Assembly (NCBI GenBank): GCA_043755435.1
Contig: JAYUSZ010000392.1
Span: forward strand, 1-50,028
Length of the DNA: 50,028 bases
Source of the DNA: JANXSF01 sp043755435
GTDB lineage: Bacteria; Acidobacteriota; Terriglobia; Bryobacterales; Bryobacteraceae
Direction: 5' to 3'
Shown: one piece after another, positions 25,815 through 34,101 of the stretch
Layout of the letters: each line of letters starts with the position of its first letter
Numbering within the stretch: position 1 is the first letter of the stretch
Translations under genes and position numbers: made by a program
Notes under the pieces: model-generated
Databases searched by the model: none
Seen by the model: only the letters and a program-made list of their open reading frames with translations
What the model was told of the DNA's origin: nothing

Positions 25815-26909
25815 ATGCCATCGCAAAAACCGCAGCCAATCACTCCCATATCCCAGCTCCTAACCCTGCTCCCTCAACTCGAAATTTTCCGCGCCCCCTC
25901 CGCCACCCCCCACGCACGCATCCCACAAGGCCCCGCCCGCCCATGGTCCCTCCCCATCGGCGCTCCTGAATTTGGCGATTGGCTCCTCCTCACCGCTCAA
26001 AAAGAACTGGCCCTCTTCCCCTCCGTATCGCAAATCCGCCAAGCCCTGCGCTCCCTCGCCGCCACCGCCAATTTTGGAAATCACCCAACACGCCCCACCC
26101 CTCTGCGCTTCCTCAAAACAGAAACCGCTCTATCCATAGATCTCGGCGATCGCACCAACATCATCACCATCAACGCAACCGGCTGGAGCATCACCGAAGA
26201 CCTCCAAACCGCTTGGCTCTCCCCCCGCACTCAGCTTCCCCTACCCACTCCTGAAGCCACCGAAACAAGCCTCGCCGCGATGCTGGCCAACGCGCTCGAT
26301 CTCAACCGCGCCGATTCCGCCAAGCTCTCCAACTGGATCACCAACGCCTGCACTCCCTCCATCTTTCCGCAACAACCCCTAGTGCTCACCGGTCCCGCAC
26401 GTCACCAAGCCGCCCAGCTTCTACGTGACCTCATTGACCCTTCAGCCACCCCATTTCAGAAAGCCGCCCGCTCTCACATTAAGTCCGAAACTGAAGGGCT
26501 CCACTTACTCGTCTTCCCCGAAGTTACTCGACTTACTGACAGACTTCGCCGACTTACTCAACCCGCCATTTATACCAATGAAGTACCCATCAAAAAAGCA
26601 GAACAACCACTAACTATCCAAATCGGCGAATGCCAACGCCCATTGATGTCACAGCTCCTCGGAGCCCTCTGTAACTGCATCTCACAACAACTAGCCGACT
26701 TACTACCGCAACTTCAGCAAGAATCTGAAATCAAACAAGCAGTGCGAACAAATTGGAACTGGCTGCTCCAGCCTAAGCAACAGGATACCGATACTACACG
26801 AAACTCAGTCCTACGGGAGGTGCTGCACCAGCCAGTCCCAATTTGTTTGCACAGTTCATTCCCCTTCGCCAGTCTTCCGCCCCCAAGGGCTTTGCCACTG
26901 GAGTTATGA
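25815..26909 (+). CDS. Apparent P-loop-less homologue of mobile-element primase/helicase-type ATPases
   Basis: Unannotated-looking protein of 364 residues, Pro- and Gln-rich, with C-rich codons. Its architecture follows ATPases found on phages and integrative elements: an N-terminal part about substrate-like strands (RPWSLPIGAPEFGDWLLL, NIITINATGWSIT), then LPLPTPE, then the ATPase region QPLVLTGPARHQAAQLLRDL where GxxGxGKS should be, then HLLVFPEVTRLTDRL where Walker B should be, then RLTQPAIYTNEVP and LLGALCNCISQQLADLLPQL. Walker A Lys/Ser and Walker B Asp are absent, and the segment between them is shorter than usual, so it cannot hydrolyse ATP in the normal way. AGGAAG lies before the ATG. 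The relationship is by eye from remembered family patterns. Confidence 0.5.
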   Translation: MPSQKPQPITPISQLLTLLPQLEIFRAPSATPHARIPQGPARPWSLPIGAPEFGDWLLLTAQKELALFPSVSQIRQALRSLAATANFGNHPTRPTPLRFLKTETALSIDLGDRTNIITINATGWSITEDLQTAWLSPRTQLPLPTPEATETSLAAMLANALDLNRADSAKLSNWITNACTPSIFPQQPLVLTGPARHQAAQLLRDLIDPSATPFQKAARSHIKSETEGLHLLVFPEVTRLTDRLRRLTQPAIYTNEVPIKKAEQPLTIQIGECQRPLMSQLLGALCNCISQQLADLLPQLQQESEIKQAVRTNWNWLLQPKQQDTDTTRNSVLREVLHQPVPICLHSSFPFASLPPPRALPLEL

Positions 26910-26946
26910 AGTCGTATTTTATTGCCTGTTTTTTGGGTTATGTTTA

Positions 26947-26976
26947 ATCCGCGTTTATCGGCGTTCATCCGCGGCC
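26947..26976. repeat. Three 10-base units of the ATCCGCGTTT type
   Basis: ATCCGCGTTT, ATCGGCGTTC and ATCCGCGGCC stand in direct tandem between the pseudo-ATPase stop and the M20 peptidase start. Similar ATC-GCGTT phrases are often seen between genes in soil bacterial genomes; their role is unknown to me. No other copy was noticed in this window. Confidence 0.55.
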
Positions 26977-27025
26977 ATAATTCTTGTAGATATGGAAGGC
27001 TTAAAACCTGTGGTTAAAATAGAAA

Positions 27026-28417
27026 ATGCTTCGCACTGTCCTCCTTCTATCCATCTCGCTAACCCTCAACGCGCAAACTCCCAATTGGGCTGCCGTTCAA
27101 GAAGAAACTCTGCGCCACTTCACCGCCCTCATCCAGTTGGATACAACCGATCCTCCTGGCAATGAAACACGCGTCGTCGATTACATTAAGAAGGTCTTCG
27201 ACGCTGAAGGCATTCCCTACGAAGTGCTCGCCAAAGAACCGGCGCGCGCAAATCTAATAGCCCGCCTGAAAGGCAACGGATCAAAGAAGCCCATCCTCAT
27301 CGTTGGGCATTCCGACACAGTGAAGGTCGATCCAACCAAGTGGACCTACCCGCCGTTTTCCGCCACCCGCAAGGACGGCTATATTTACGGTCGCGGCACT
27401 CTCGACGACAAAGATAATCTAACCGCAGCAATGATGACCATCATTTTGTTGAAGCGTTTGAAAGTGCCGCTTGATCGCGACGTCATCTTCATGACCGAGG
27501 CCGGCGAAGAAGCCGCCACCGGTCCGGGCATCGAGTTTCTCGTTAATGAGCACATGCCAAAAATTGACGCCGAGTTTTGCCTCGCTGAAGGAGCCGCAGT
27601 CTCCCGCCGTGCTGGTCAAATTCGTTACGCCATGGTGCAGACCGCCGAAAAGCAGCCCCAAGGTGCAAGGCTAATCGCCAAAGGACCCGCCGGGCATGGT
27701 TCGCGACCGCTGCGCAACAGCGCGATTCTCCACTTAACCCGCGCCGTTGAAAAAGTCGCCATGTGGGATCCACCCATGAGGCTCAACGATACGACTCGTT
27801 ACTACTTCGAAAAGATAGGCACGGTCTCCACTCCCGAAGAGGCAGCACGATACGCCGCACTTCTCAATCCCCAAAAATCCGCCGCCGTCCGCGAGTATCT
27901 GGCCGAAAATGAACCGGGGCACTATTCAATGCTCCATACCTCAATCTCTCCAAACATGATTCAGGGCGGCTATCAAATAAACGTCATTCCCTCCAGCGCC
28001 GAGGCAACTTTGGATATTCGCGCACTTCCCGATGAAAATATGGATTCGTTCCTAGCGCTAATGAAGAACGTCATCAATGATCCGTCCATTGAAATTGTGC
28101 CCAATTCCCGCAACGCCCGCCCCGCTGCGGTACCTTCACCGCTTAATTCCGAGGCGTTCAAAACAATTGAAGCCGCAAACAAAAAAATCTACAACACAAT
28201 CACCGTTCCAGTGATGGCCACCGGAGCCACCGATATGGCTCACCTGCGCGCACATGGCGTGAAGTGCTACGGCATCGGCCCAATCGTCGACGAAGAAGAT
28301 GCTCCCAAAGGTTTCGGTGCGCATTCCGATCAGGAACGAATCTCCGAAGATGCTCTTCATAAGTTCGTTCAATTCAATTGGGAAGTGGTAGCGAATCTGG
28401 CTGCCGCCAAACGCTAG
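27026..28417 (+). CDS. Exported M20-family metallopeptidase
   Basis: Zinc peptidase/deacylase of 463 residues in the M20/M25/M40 (ArgE/DapE/carboxypeptidase) family. A signal peptide (MLRTVLLLSISLTLNAQ) directs export. Metal ligands and catalytic residues are visible: His in VGHSDTVKVD, the bridging Asp in GRGTLDDKDN, the Glu pair in TEAGEEAATG, and the last His in GAHSDQERI. The dimerisation domain lies between (about 200-330). Secreted members of this type in Acidobacteriota are usually general peptide scavengers; substrate not determined. Monocistronic, followed by a terminator-like hairpin. Confidence 0.92.
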   Translation: MLRTVLLLSISLTLNAQTPNWAAVQEETLRHFTALIQLDTTDPPGNETRVVDYIKKVFDAEGIPYEVLAKEPARANLIARLKGNGSKKPILIVGHSDTVKVDPTKWTYPPFSATRKDGYIYGRGTLDDKDNLTAAMMTIILLKRLKVPLDRDVIFMTEAGEEAATGPGIEFLVNEHMPKIDAEFCLAEGAAVSRRAGQIRYAMVQTAEKQPQGARLIAKGPAGHGSRPLRNSAILHLTRAVEKVAMWDPPMRLNDTTRYYFEKIGTVSTPEEAARYAALLNPQKSAAVREYLAENEPGHYSMLHTSISPNMIQGGYQINVIPSSAEATLDIRALPDENMDSFLALMKNVINDPSIEIVPNSRNARPAAVPSPLNSEAFKTIEAANKKIYNTITVPVMATGATDMAHLRAHGVKCYGIGPIVDEEDAPKGFGAHSDQERISEDALHKFVQFNWEVVANLAAAKR

Positions 28418-28430
28418 ATTTGCGCAAATC
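28417..28430. repeat. 14-base perfect palindrome at the end of the M20 gene
   Basis: GATTTGCGCAAATC is self-complementary and starts at the last base of the M20 stop codon. It could be a protein-binding site or part of the end-of-transcript structure together with the hairpin 12 bases downstream. Confidence 0.5.
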
Positions 28431-28441
28431 CCCTTACCTAG

Positions 28442-28466
28442 CCGCCATGCGCAATCATGCGGTTTT
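28442..28466 (+). terminator. Intrinsic terminator after the M20 peptidase gene
   Basis: CCG-(bulged C)-CATG pairs with CATG-CGG around a 6-base loop, followed by TTTT. It lies 25 bases after the M20 stop and upstream of the rpsA promoter, so it separates the two transcripts. Confidence 0.5.
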
Positions 28467-28533
28467 GACAAGTGGAAGTGTAAATAGTGACCCAAATGAT
28501 CAATATTCCGATTACTCTACACCCCCCTCTGGG

Positions 28534-28562
28534 TTGACTTCGCTGCCACCTTCCGCTATATT
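28534..28562 (+). promoter_or_regulatory. Sigma-70 type promoter of rpsA
   Basis: TTGACT (28534-28539) and TATATT (28557-28562) are separated by exactly 17 bases. Transcription would begin near 28569, giving a leader of about 90 bases before the rpsA ATG at 28657, room for the autoregulatory leader known for S1 in other bacteria. Confidence 0.7.
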
Positions 28563-28656
28563 TCAGAAATAACTGATCCCCAACGGCTTATTGGATTTTT
28601 TGGGGCAATTTTTTCCCTTGGTACTTTCACAGGCCAGGGGTGGCGGAGAAACTTAC

Positions 28657-30429
28657 ATGTCTAGCGACGAGAACCACCCGATTCCTGGAACTCCGGGCCC
28701 ACCGATTCCAGGAGCACCAGAGGGTTCAACCGAATTAGATCCGGAACAAATCGGAGCCTCTGATTTCGGTGCGGAAGACGTCGCCTACGAGCAGATGCTC
28801 GACGACTACAGCAATTTCTCTCCTCCCTCCGACGGCGAAGTTTTAATGGCAACAGTCCTCAAATTAGGGGAAAAAGACGCCATTGTTGACTTCGGCTACA
28901 AGTCCGAAGGCATTGTCCCACTAGACGAATTTCCCATGATCGACGGCAAGCCGGCCGTCAATCCCGGCGACGTAATTGAAGTGATGGTGGACCGTCACGC
29001 CTCCAGCCCCGAAGGCTATACCGTTCTTTCCCACAAACGCGCCCAAAAATTGCGTGCCTGGGATACCCTCGATCAGGCGATGAAAGAAAACCTGATCGTC
29101 TCTGCCCGTTGTCTATCACGCACCAAGGGTGGCCTCATTGTTGATGTCGGTGTGGAAGCGTTCCTTCCTGGATCTCAAATCGACGTCCGGCCGGTTTACA
29201 ATGTTGAACCCTTGTTGGGCACCGATATTCCCGTCCGTATCGTCAAGCTAAACCGCCGTCGTGGCAATGTTGTCGTTTCCCGCAAAATGGCAGTGGAAAC
29301 CGAAATTGCCGATCGCAAAACTGGCGTTTTGGAAAATGTGCAGGAAGGTTCTGAAGTAAGAGGCGTCGTCAAGAATCTCACTGACTACGGTGCCTTCATC
29401 GATTTGGGCGGCATTGATGGTTTACTGCATGTCAGCGATATGAGCTATGGCCGCGTTGGACATCCTTCCGAAATCATCCACGTCGGCGACGAACTTACTT
29501 TGAAAGTGATGAAGTTCGATCCTACTAAGGAACGAATTTCCCTCGGCCTCAAGCAGATGGCCCCGGACCCCTGGTCCACTGTCATTGAACGCTTCCCCAA
29601 AGGGCAAGCCGTCGTTGGCAATATAGTTTCTATTACCGACTACGGTGCATTTGTGGAAATTGAACCGGGCGTTGAAGGGTTAATTCACATTTCTGAAATG
29701 ACCTGGTCGCGCCGCATGAAGCACCCCGGCAAGGTTGTCAAGGTTGGCGATTCGGTAGAAGCCGTAGTTCTCGACATCAAGCCGAAGGACCGCCGCATTT
29801 CTCTTGGCATTAAACAATTGGAAGCCGATCCCTGGACCACAGTTGCTTCCCGCTATTCGGTAGGCAGCGTGGTTGAAGGACGCGTCCGTAAGCTAACCGA
29901 TTTCGGCGCTTTTATCGAAATTGAAGAGGGCATTGATGGCTTGGTACACATCTCCGATCTCTCTTGGACCAAGCGCGTAAAGCACCCCTCGGAACTTTTG
30001 AAAAAAGGCCAGCTTGTTCAAGCTGTTATCATTAATATTGATGCCCCTTCCCGGAGATTGTCGTTAGGGGTAAAGCAGTTGCAGCCTGACGCTTGGGAAT
30101 CGTTTTTCCAGACATACACAGTCGGTGATGTGGTTAAAGGCAAAGTCTGCAGAGTCGCTAATTTCGGCGTGTTCATTGAAGTAGGACCTGGTGTTGAAGG
30201 TTTATGCCATAATTCTGAACTGCAATTAGCAGGTAAGGAAGGTGGGCTGGCGCTTAATGAAGAATTTGATTTCAAGGTGATTCGCCTCAACCCTGCGGAT
30301 AAGAAAATTGGATTGAGTTTGAAGGCAATTTCCGACGATGAGGAAAGAAGCCGCCTGAGCGGTTATCAAAAACAGGCTGATGATGCCACCTCCACGGTTG
30401 AAGAAGCAATGAAAAGTAAGGACAATTAA
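28657..30429 (+). CDS. rpsA: 30S ribosomal protein S1
   Basis: RNA-binding ribosomal protein of 590 residues that helps mRNA dock on the 30S subunit. Six S1 (OB-fold) repeats are seen. The first two are divergent (EVLMATVLKLGEKDAIVDFG; SARCLSRTKGGLIVDVGVEA). The next three are canonical (RGVVKNLTDYGAFIDLGGID; IVSITDYGAFVEIEPGVEG; VRKLTDFGAFIEIEEGIDG), and the sixth is weaker (VCRVANFGVFIEVGPGVEG). The ATG at 28657 is chosen because GGAG lies 9 bases upstream; a TTG at 28591 would add 22 hydrophobic residues and is less likely. Followed after 3 bases by ihfB, the same order as in Escherichia coli. Confidence 0.96.
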   Translation: MSSDENHPIPGTPGPPIPGAPEGSTELDPEQIGASDFGAEDVAYEQMLDDYSNFSPPSDGEVLMATVLKLGEKDAIVDFGYKSEGIVPLDEFPMIDGKPAVNPGDVIEVMVDRHASSPEGYTVLSHKRAQKLRAWDTLDQAMKENLIVSARCLSRTKGGLIVDVGVEAFLPGSQIDVRPVYNVEPLLGTDIPVRIVKLNRRRGNVVVSRKMAVETEIADRKTGVLENVQEGSEVRGVVKNLTDYGAFIDLGGIDGLLHVSDMSYGRVGHPSEIIHVGDELTLKVMKFDPTKERISLGLKQMAPDPWSTVIERFPKGQAVVGNIVSITDYGAFVEIEPGVEGLIHISEMTWSRRMKHPGKVVKVGDSVEAVVLDIKPKDRRISLGIKQLEADPWTTVASRYSVGSVVEGRVRKLTDFGAFIEIEEGIDGLVHISDLSWTKRVKHPSELLKKGQLVQAVIINIDAPSRRLSLGVKQLQPDAWESFFQTYTVGDVVKGKVCRVANFGVFIEVGPGVEGLCHNSELQLAGKEGGLALNEEFDFKVIRLNPADKKIGLSLKAISDDEERSRLSGYQKQADDATSTVEEAMKSKDN

Positions 30430-30432
30430 ATT

Positions 30433-30732
30433 ATGACCAAGGCAGATCTTATCGAAGAAGTATCCCGAGTGGTGGAAATGACGCGGAAGGATTCCGAAGT
30501 CATTGTAGAGGCAATTTTTGACAGCGTGGTGAAGAGCCTGCGCTCTGGCGATAAGATTGAGATTCGCGGCTACGGGAGTTTCCGTACGCGCCAACGCCAG
30601 CCTCGCATTGGACGCAATCCTAAAACCGGAGCTCGCGTGGAAGTGCCTGCCAAGCGGATCCCCTACTTTAAGCCAAGCAAGGAACTGAAGGATCTTGTGA
30701 ACGGCGAGCCTGTAGCAATCACTGCGGCGTAA
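30433..30732 (+). CDS. ihfB: HU/IHF-family DNA-bending protein
   Basis: Histone-like protein of 99 residues. The signature IEIRGYGSFRTRQRQPRIGR and NPKTGARVEVPAKRIPYFKP is the conserved beta-arm with the Pro that wedges into DNA. It lies 3 bases after rpsA, matching the rpsA-ihfB pair of proteobacteria, hence the symbol; a plain HU cannot be excluded. IHF assists sigma-54 promoters by bending DNA, and a sigma-54 activator is encoded at 35853-37259. Confidence 0.9.
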   Translation: MTKADLIEEVSRVVEMTRKDSEVIVEAIFDSVVKSLRSGDKIEIRGYGSFRTRQRQPRIGRNPKTGARVEVPAKRIPYFKPSKELKDLVNGEPVAITAA

Positions 30733-30737
30733 GTCGG

Positions 30738-31241
30738 ATGGATCACTTGTGGAACCCTTGGCGCTACGGTTACGTAACCAAGAGTAACGTCCCTGCAACC
30801 TGCATCTTCTGCCGCATGGTGGCGGAGCAGGAAGACAAAACAAACCTCATTCTGCTAAGAGCGAAACATAATTTCGCTGTCCTGAATTTGTATCCCTATA
30901 CCAACGGTCACCTGATGATTGTGCCTTACAATCACGTTGCCACACTGGTCGATGCTCCCCCCGAAGTCTTAACCGAAATGATGGAACTAACCCGCTGCGC
31001 GGAAATCGCGCTGCGCAAGGTCTACAACCCACAAGGTGTCAACCTCGGCATGAATGTTGGGGAATGTGCTGGAGCAGGTGTGGCCGGCCATATTCATATG
31101 CACGTGTTGCCGCGCTGGTTTGGCGATTCCAATTTCATGACCGTCATTGGAGAAACTCGAGTCCATATTGAAGACATGCCCACTACGTGGAAACGGGTTC
31201 AAGATGCCCTTCAGGAAGCACTTCTCCTTCCCACCGGCTAA
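30738..31241 (+). CDS. HIT-family nucleotide hydrolase/transferase
   Basis: Protein of 167 residues with the histidine triad HIHMHVLPRW (GHIHMHV, His-x-His-x-His), the active site of nucleotidyl hydrolases and transferases such as Ap4A phosphorylase-like enzymes. Two cysteines in ATCIFCRMV near the N-terminus fit the zinc-binding subgroup. It follows ihfB by 5 bases, so it belongs to the rpsA-ihfB transcript. Its 3' end overlaps the convergent symporter gene by 59 bases. Confidence 0.92.
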   Translation: MDHLWNPWRYGYVTKSNVPATCIFCRMVAEQEDKTNLILLRAKHNFAVLNLYPYTNGHLMIVPYNHVATLVDAPPEVLTEMMELTRCAEIALRKVYNPQGVNLGMNVGECAGAGVAGHIHMHVLPRWFGDSNFMTVIGETRVHIEDMPTTWKRVQDALQEALLLPTG

Positions 31242-32397
31242 TCACAACCGGAGCTACGCAATGGCCCAGAATGTTCACGCCGGTGCGGATCATGTCGATC
31301 ACAGCATCAACCCCTAACAGTACCGGTAGCCCTTCCATGGGTAGGCCAAAGCTAACGAAGAGTGCCGACAGAATTACGAAATTGGCTCTGGGAATTCCAG
31401 CCACCCCTTTGCTGGTTAGTTTCAGAGTTAACAGAATCATGAACTGAGTCGCAACACTCAGATGCATACCTGCTGCTTGTGCCACGAAAAACGAAGCCAT
31501 CGCCAAGTGCAGCGTGCTGCCCGCAAGGTTGAAGCTTAAGCCAAGCGGCATGACTAAACTCAGAATCGGTTTGGGAATCCCGAAGCGCTGCATGTTCTCC
31601 AAGGCCTTGGGTAATGCCGCGGCGCTGGATGTTGTGGCGAACGCAATCACAAACGGTTCCCTTGCTGCCTCAAAGAAGCGGCGAAGGGGAACTCTGAACA
31701 GCACTAATGCTCCGCCAAGAAACAGCACTGCGTAGGATATCTGAGCTATATAGGCGGTGACTACCAGCTTGCCCAATCCGAATAAAACACCAAATCCGTT
31801 ACCTGCCACGGTAGATGCCATTGCGGCAAATATTGCGAAGGGAGCAAGGTACATTACAAATCCTGTGTATCGAAAAGCAATTGCCGCCAATGCTTCAGCA
31901 AAGTCCAAAATGGGCCGAGCCTTTTCGCCAATGGCATTCGCAGCGACGCCGAATAATAGGCAAAAGACGACAATCTGCAACACGTCCCCGCGGCCCATGG
32001 CATCGAAAATACTATTTGGAAACGTCTTTTCCAGCACTTCAGAAAACGATGGCGCCGCCACAGATGCGGCAGTGTTCGAACCAAGGGAAACTCCATCACC
32101 AGGCCGGATTAGCATCACCGAGCCCCAACCGATCAGCAATGCAATGGTGGTCATCACCTCGAAATAGAGGATAGTTTTCCAGCCAACGCGCCCCAGATGT
32201 TTCAAGCTTCCGGCGCTTCCAAAAGCGCTTACCAGAAGCCCGAACAGAATCGGTGCGATGATCGATTTGATCAGGCGTAGAAAAATGTTGCTGACCACCG
32301 CTAATTCCAGTGAAATTTGCGGAGCAGCTACTCCCATTCCAATGCCAAGCACCATGCTGATCAGCATCCATGAAGTAAGGGAAATGTTTTTCAGCAT
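31183..32397 (-). CDS. Dicarboxylate/amino acid:cation symporter
   Basis: Inner-membrane symporter of 404 residues in the DAACS family (GltP/DctA/GltPh). The serine-rich re-entrant loop ATTSSSAAALPKALENM and the second conserved motif MPLGLSFNLAGSTLHLAM are present, with about eight membrane helices. It would take up glutamate, aspartate or C4-dicarboxylates with protons or sodium. The start is 22 bases from the divergent glycosidase gene, so the two promoters must overlap each other's 5' coding regions. The 3' end overlaps the HIT gene. Confidence 0.93.
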   Translation of the reverse strand: MLKNISLTSWMLISMVLGIGMGVAAPQISLELAVVSNIFLRLIKSIIAPILFGLLVSAFGSAGSLKHLGRVGWKTILYFEVMTTIALLIGWGSVMLIRPGDGVSLGSNTAASVAAPSFSEVLEKTFPNSIFDAMGRGDVLQIVVFCLLFGVAANAIGEKARPILDFAEALAAIAFRYTGFVMYLAPFAIFAAMASTVAGNGFGVLFGLGKLVVTAYIAQISYAVLFLGGALVLFRVPLRRFFEAAREPFVIAFATTSSAAALPKALENMQRFGIPKPILSLVMPLGLSFNLAGSTLHLAMASFFVAQAAGMHLSVATQFMILLTLKLTSKGVAGIPRANFVILSALFVSFGLPMEGLPVLLGVDAVIDMIRTGVNILGHCVAPVVISRWEGEVLPEGHLEPVST

Positions 32398-32419
32398 CCG
32401 CCTATCTTATGCTAAGTAC

Positions 32420-34081
32420 ATGTGGCCTTTTGCAAAACGATGGGTGGAACAAGTTGCGTGGTTCTATCCTGCTGTATTCCTGGCCGTCTCAGCAGCCTTT
32501 GGATTGCCGCAATTTTTAATTTCGCTATTGCCCGGTATGGAGCTGACCCGTTCTGAAATTTCGCGATTCGGGTGGATGACTGGTTCAATGGCGGCAAATG
32601 TGATTGCTCCGGCGGATGCCCCATCGTTTGGAATCGTCGTTGTTTCCGCAATTGTGGTGATGCTCATAGCCTTTTTCTTGCGCCGGTTCAATTCAACAAT
32701 GGCCGGGATGGCGGCTGCTTTTTATGGCTTTGCCTTGAGCCAGAGTTTCATTGTGAACACATTACTGATGTACCGCAAAACTACGTTCGACCAAGCCGCT
32801 GGAGCATTGATCGGTTTTGGCTGCCTGACTCTTGGGCTCATCTGGTTATTGGATGGATTCCCATCGAACAGGCTGGGGCGATTCGGTTGGCTTGCATTTG
32901 GGCTACTGCTTCCAGTGGCTTTGGTGGCGAGCCAATTCGCACGAGGTCCTCGTCGAACTACCTGGCGCTATTTTGCTATGGAGTTAGCTCTGCCGGTATG
33001 TGCGGCCATCCTCGCAAGTTTGGTTCGGCATAGCGTGCAACCTCATCCGAGGTTTGAGCGGATTCTCTTTGGCTTGGGGATGAGCGCGTTGTTATGGGGT
33101 AGCGCGGACTATGTGGGGAAGCTGCAGGCAGCGGCGAAAGAACCGAATCGCGAAAGCCAATTGGCGGCTTTGCCCGCACCTAAAATAGATGCTCCTTACG
33201 AGACTACGTTCTTTCAGAAAGGCGTCAGTTTTACAGCCGAGTTTCCAGTTCCTTATGGCGAACCCACATCGCGGCGAATGCTGGAAGCCTTGCCGCAGTT
33301 CGGCGTCAATGCCATAGCCTTGATCCCCTATGGACGGCTGCGGCGCGATCGCAGCCTTGAAAGTGACATCGGCTTGGAGATTCTAACCCGGCAGGCCCAT
33401 CAGCAGGGAATGCGTGTTTTGATGAAGCCTCATACGCGAAAGCCCAGCGAGCAGGACTTGCCCAAACCAGAAGATGTTGCCGCTTGGTTCAGGAATCACC
33501 GGGCGTTTATTCTTGATTACGCGAAATTCGCTGAGCGGACGCATGCCGATCTGTTCTGCGTGGGGACTGAGTTCGGATGGCTGTCGCGTTACGAATCCGA
33601 GTGGCGCTTCTTAATTGGCGAAGTGCGCAAGGTTTACCGAGGGCCGCTTGTGTATGCTCCCAATCATGGTCCCGAGTTCGAAAACGTGCAGTTTTGGGAT
33701 GCGTTGGATTACATCGGGGTCGACAACTACTATCCACTTGGTGACGATTACTCGGCGGCCAAAGTTCTGGAGAGCGTTGAAAAGGTGCAAAGCCGTTTTC
33801 AAAAACCTGTTGTGTTTACCGAGGCTGGATTTTCGGCCGCAGTTGGAGCGCATAAAGAACCTTGGGCAGACGAGACCAACTATCCACTATCGCTTCAAGT
33901 CCAAGAGCGTTGTTACGAAGCCTTGCTTAAGACCTTTTATTCAAAGCCATGGTTTCATGGATTTTATTGGTGGAAGGTGGGAACCAACGGCTACGGTGGT
34001 CCGCAAAACAATTCCATGACTCCATGGCGAAAACCGGCAATGGAAATTTTGAAACGTTATTATGTTAGCCCTACGCGCTGA
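32420..34081 (+). CDS. Membrane-anchored GH113-like glycoside hydrolase
   Basis: Protein of 553 residues. The first 230 residues hold several membrane helices (for example AWFYPAVFLAVSAAFGLP, GIVVVSAIVVMLIAFFL, GFGCLTLGLIWLL). Residues about 255-553 form a TIM-barrel glycosidase of GH113 type: acid/base Glu384 in FCVGTEFGWLSRYESEW, substrate-region YAPNHGPEFENVQFWDALDY and IGVDNYYPLGDDY, nucleophile Glu468 in VVFTEAGFS, and a late aromatic motif FYWWKVGTNGYGG. GH113 enzymes are beta-mannanases; substrate here is unknown. Joining the barrel to a polytopic membrane part is unusual. Start 32420 is chosen because earlier codons overlap the divergent symporter. Confidence 0.75.
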   Translation: MWPFAKRWVEQVAWFYPAVFLAVSAAFGLPQFLISLLPGMELTRSEISRFGWMTGSMAANVIAPADAPSFGIVVVSAIVVMLIAFFLRRFNSTMAGMAAAFYGFALSQSFIVNTLLMYRKTTFDQAAGALIGFGCLTLGLIWLLDGFPSNRLGRFGWLAFGLLLPVALVASQFARGPRRTTWRYFAMELALPVCAAILASLVRHSVQPHPRFERILFGLGMSALLWGSADYVGKLQAAAKEPNRESQLAALPAPKIDAPYETTFFQKGVSFTAEFPVPYGEPTSRRMLEALPQFGVNAIALIPYGRLRRDRSLESDIGLEILTRQAHQQGMRVLMKPHTRKPSEQDLPKPEDVAAWFRNHRAFILDYAKFAERTHADLFCVGTEFGWLSRYESEWRFLIGEVRKVYRGPLVYAPNHGPEFENVQFWDALDYIGVDNYYPLGDDYSAAKVLESVEKVQSRFQKPVVFTEAGFSAAVGAHKEPWADETNYPLSLQVQERCYEALLKTFYSKPWFHGFYWWKVGTNGYGGPQNNSMTPWRKPAMEILKRYYVSPTR

Positions 34082-34101
34082 TTTCCTGCTACAAATAATA
34101 A

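Noticed and set aside
28591..28656. TTG start for ribosomal protein S1
   Set aside because: It adds hydrophobic residues not typical of S1, while ATG 28657 has a proper ribosome site.
32258..32419. Upstream extension of the glycosidase frame
   Set aside because: It lies antisense within the symporter gene; the ATG at 32420 is the first outside it.
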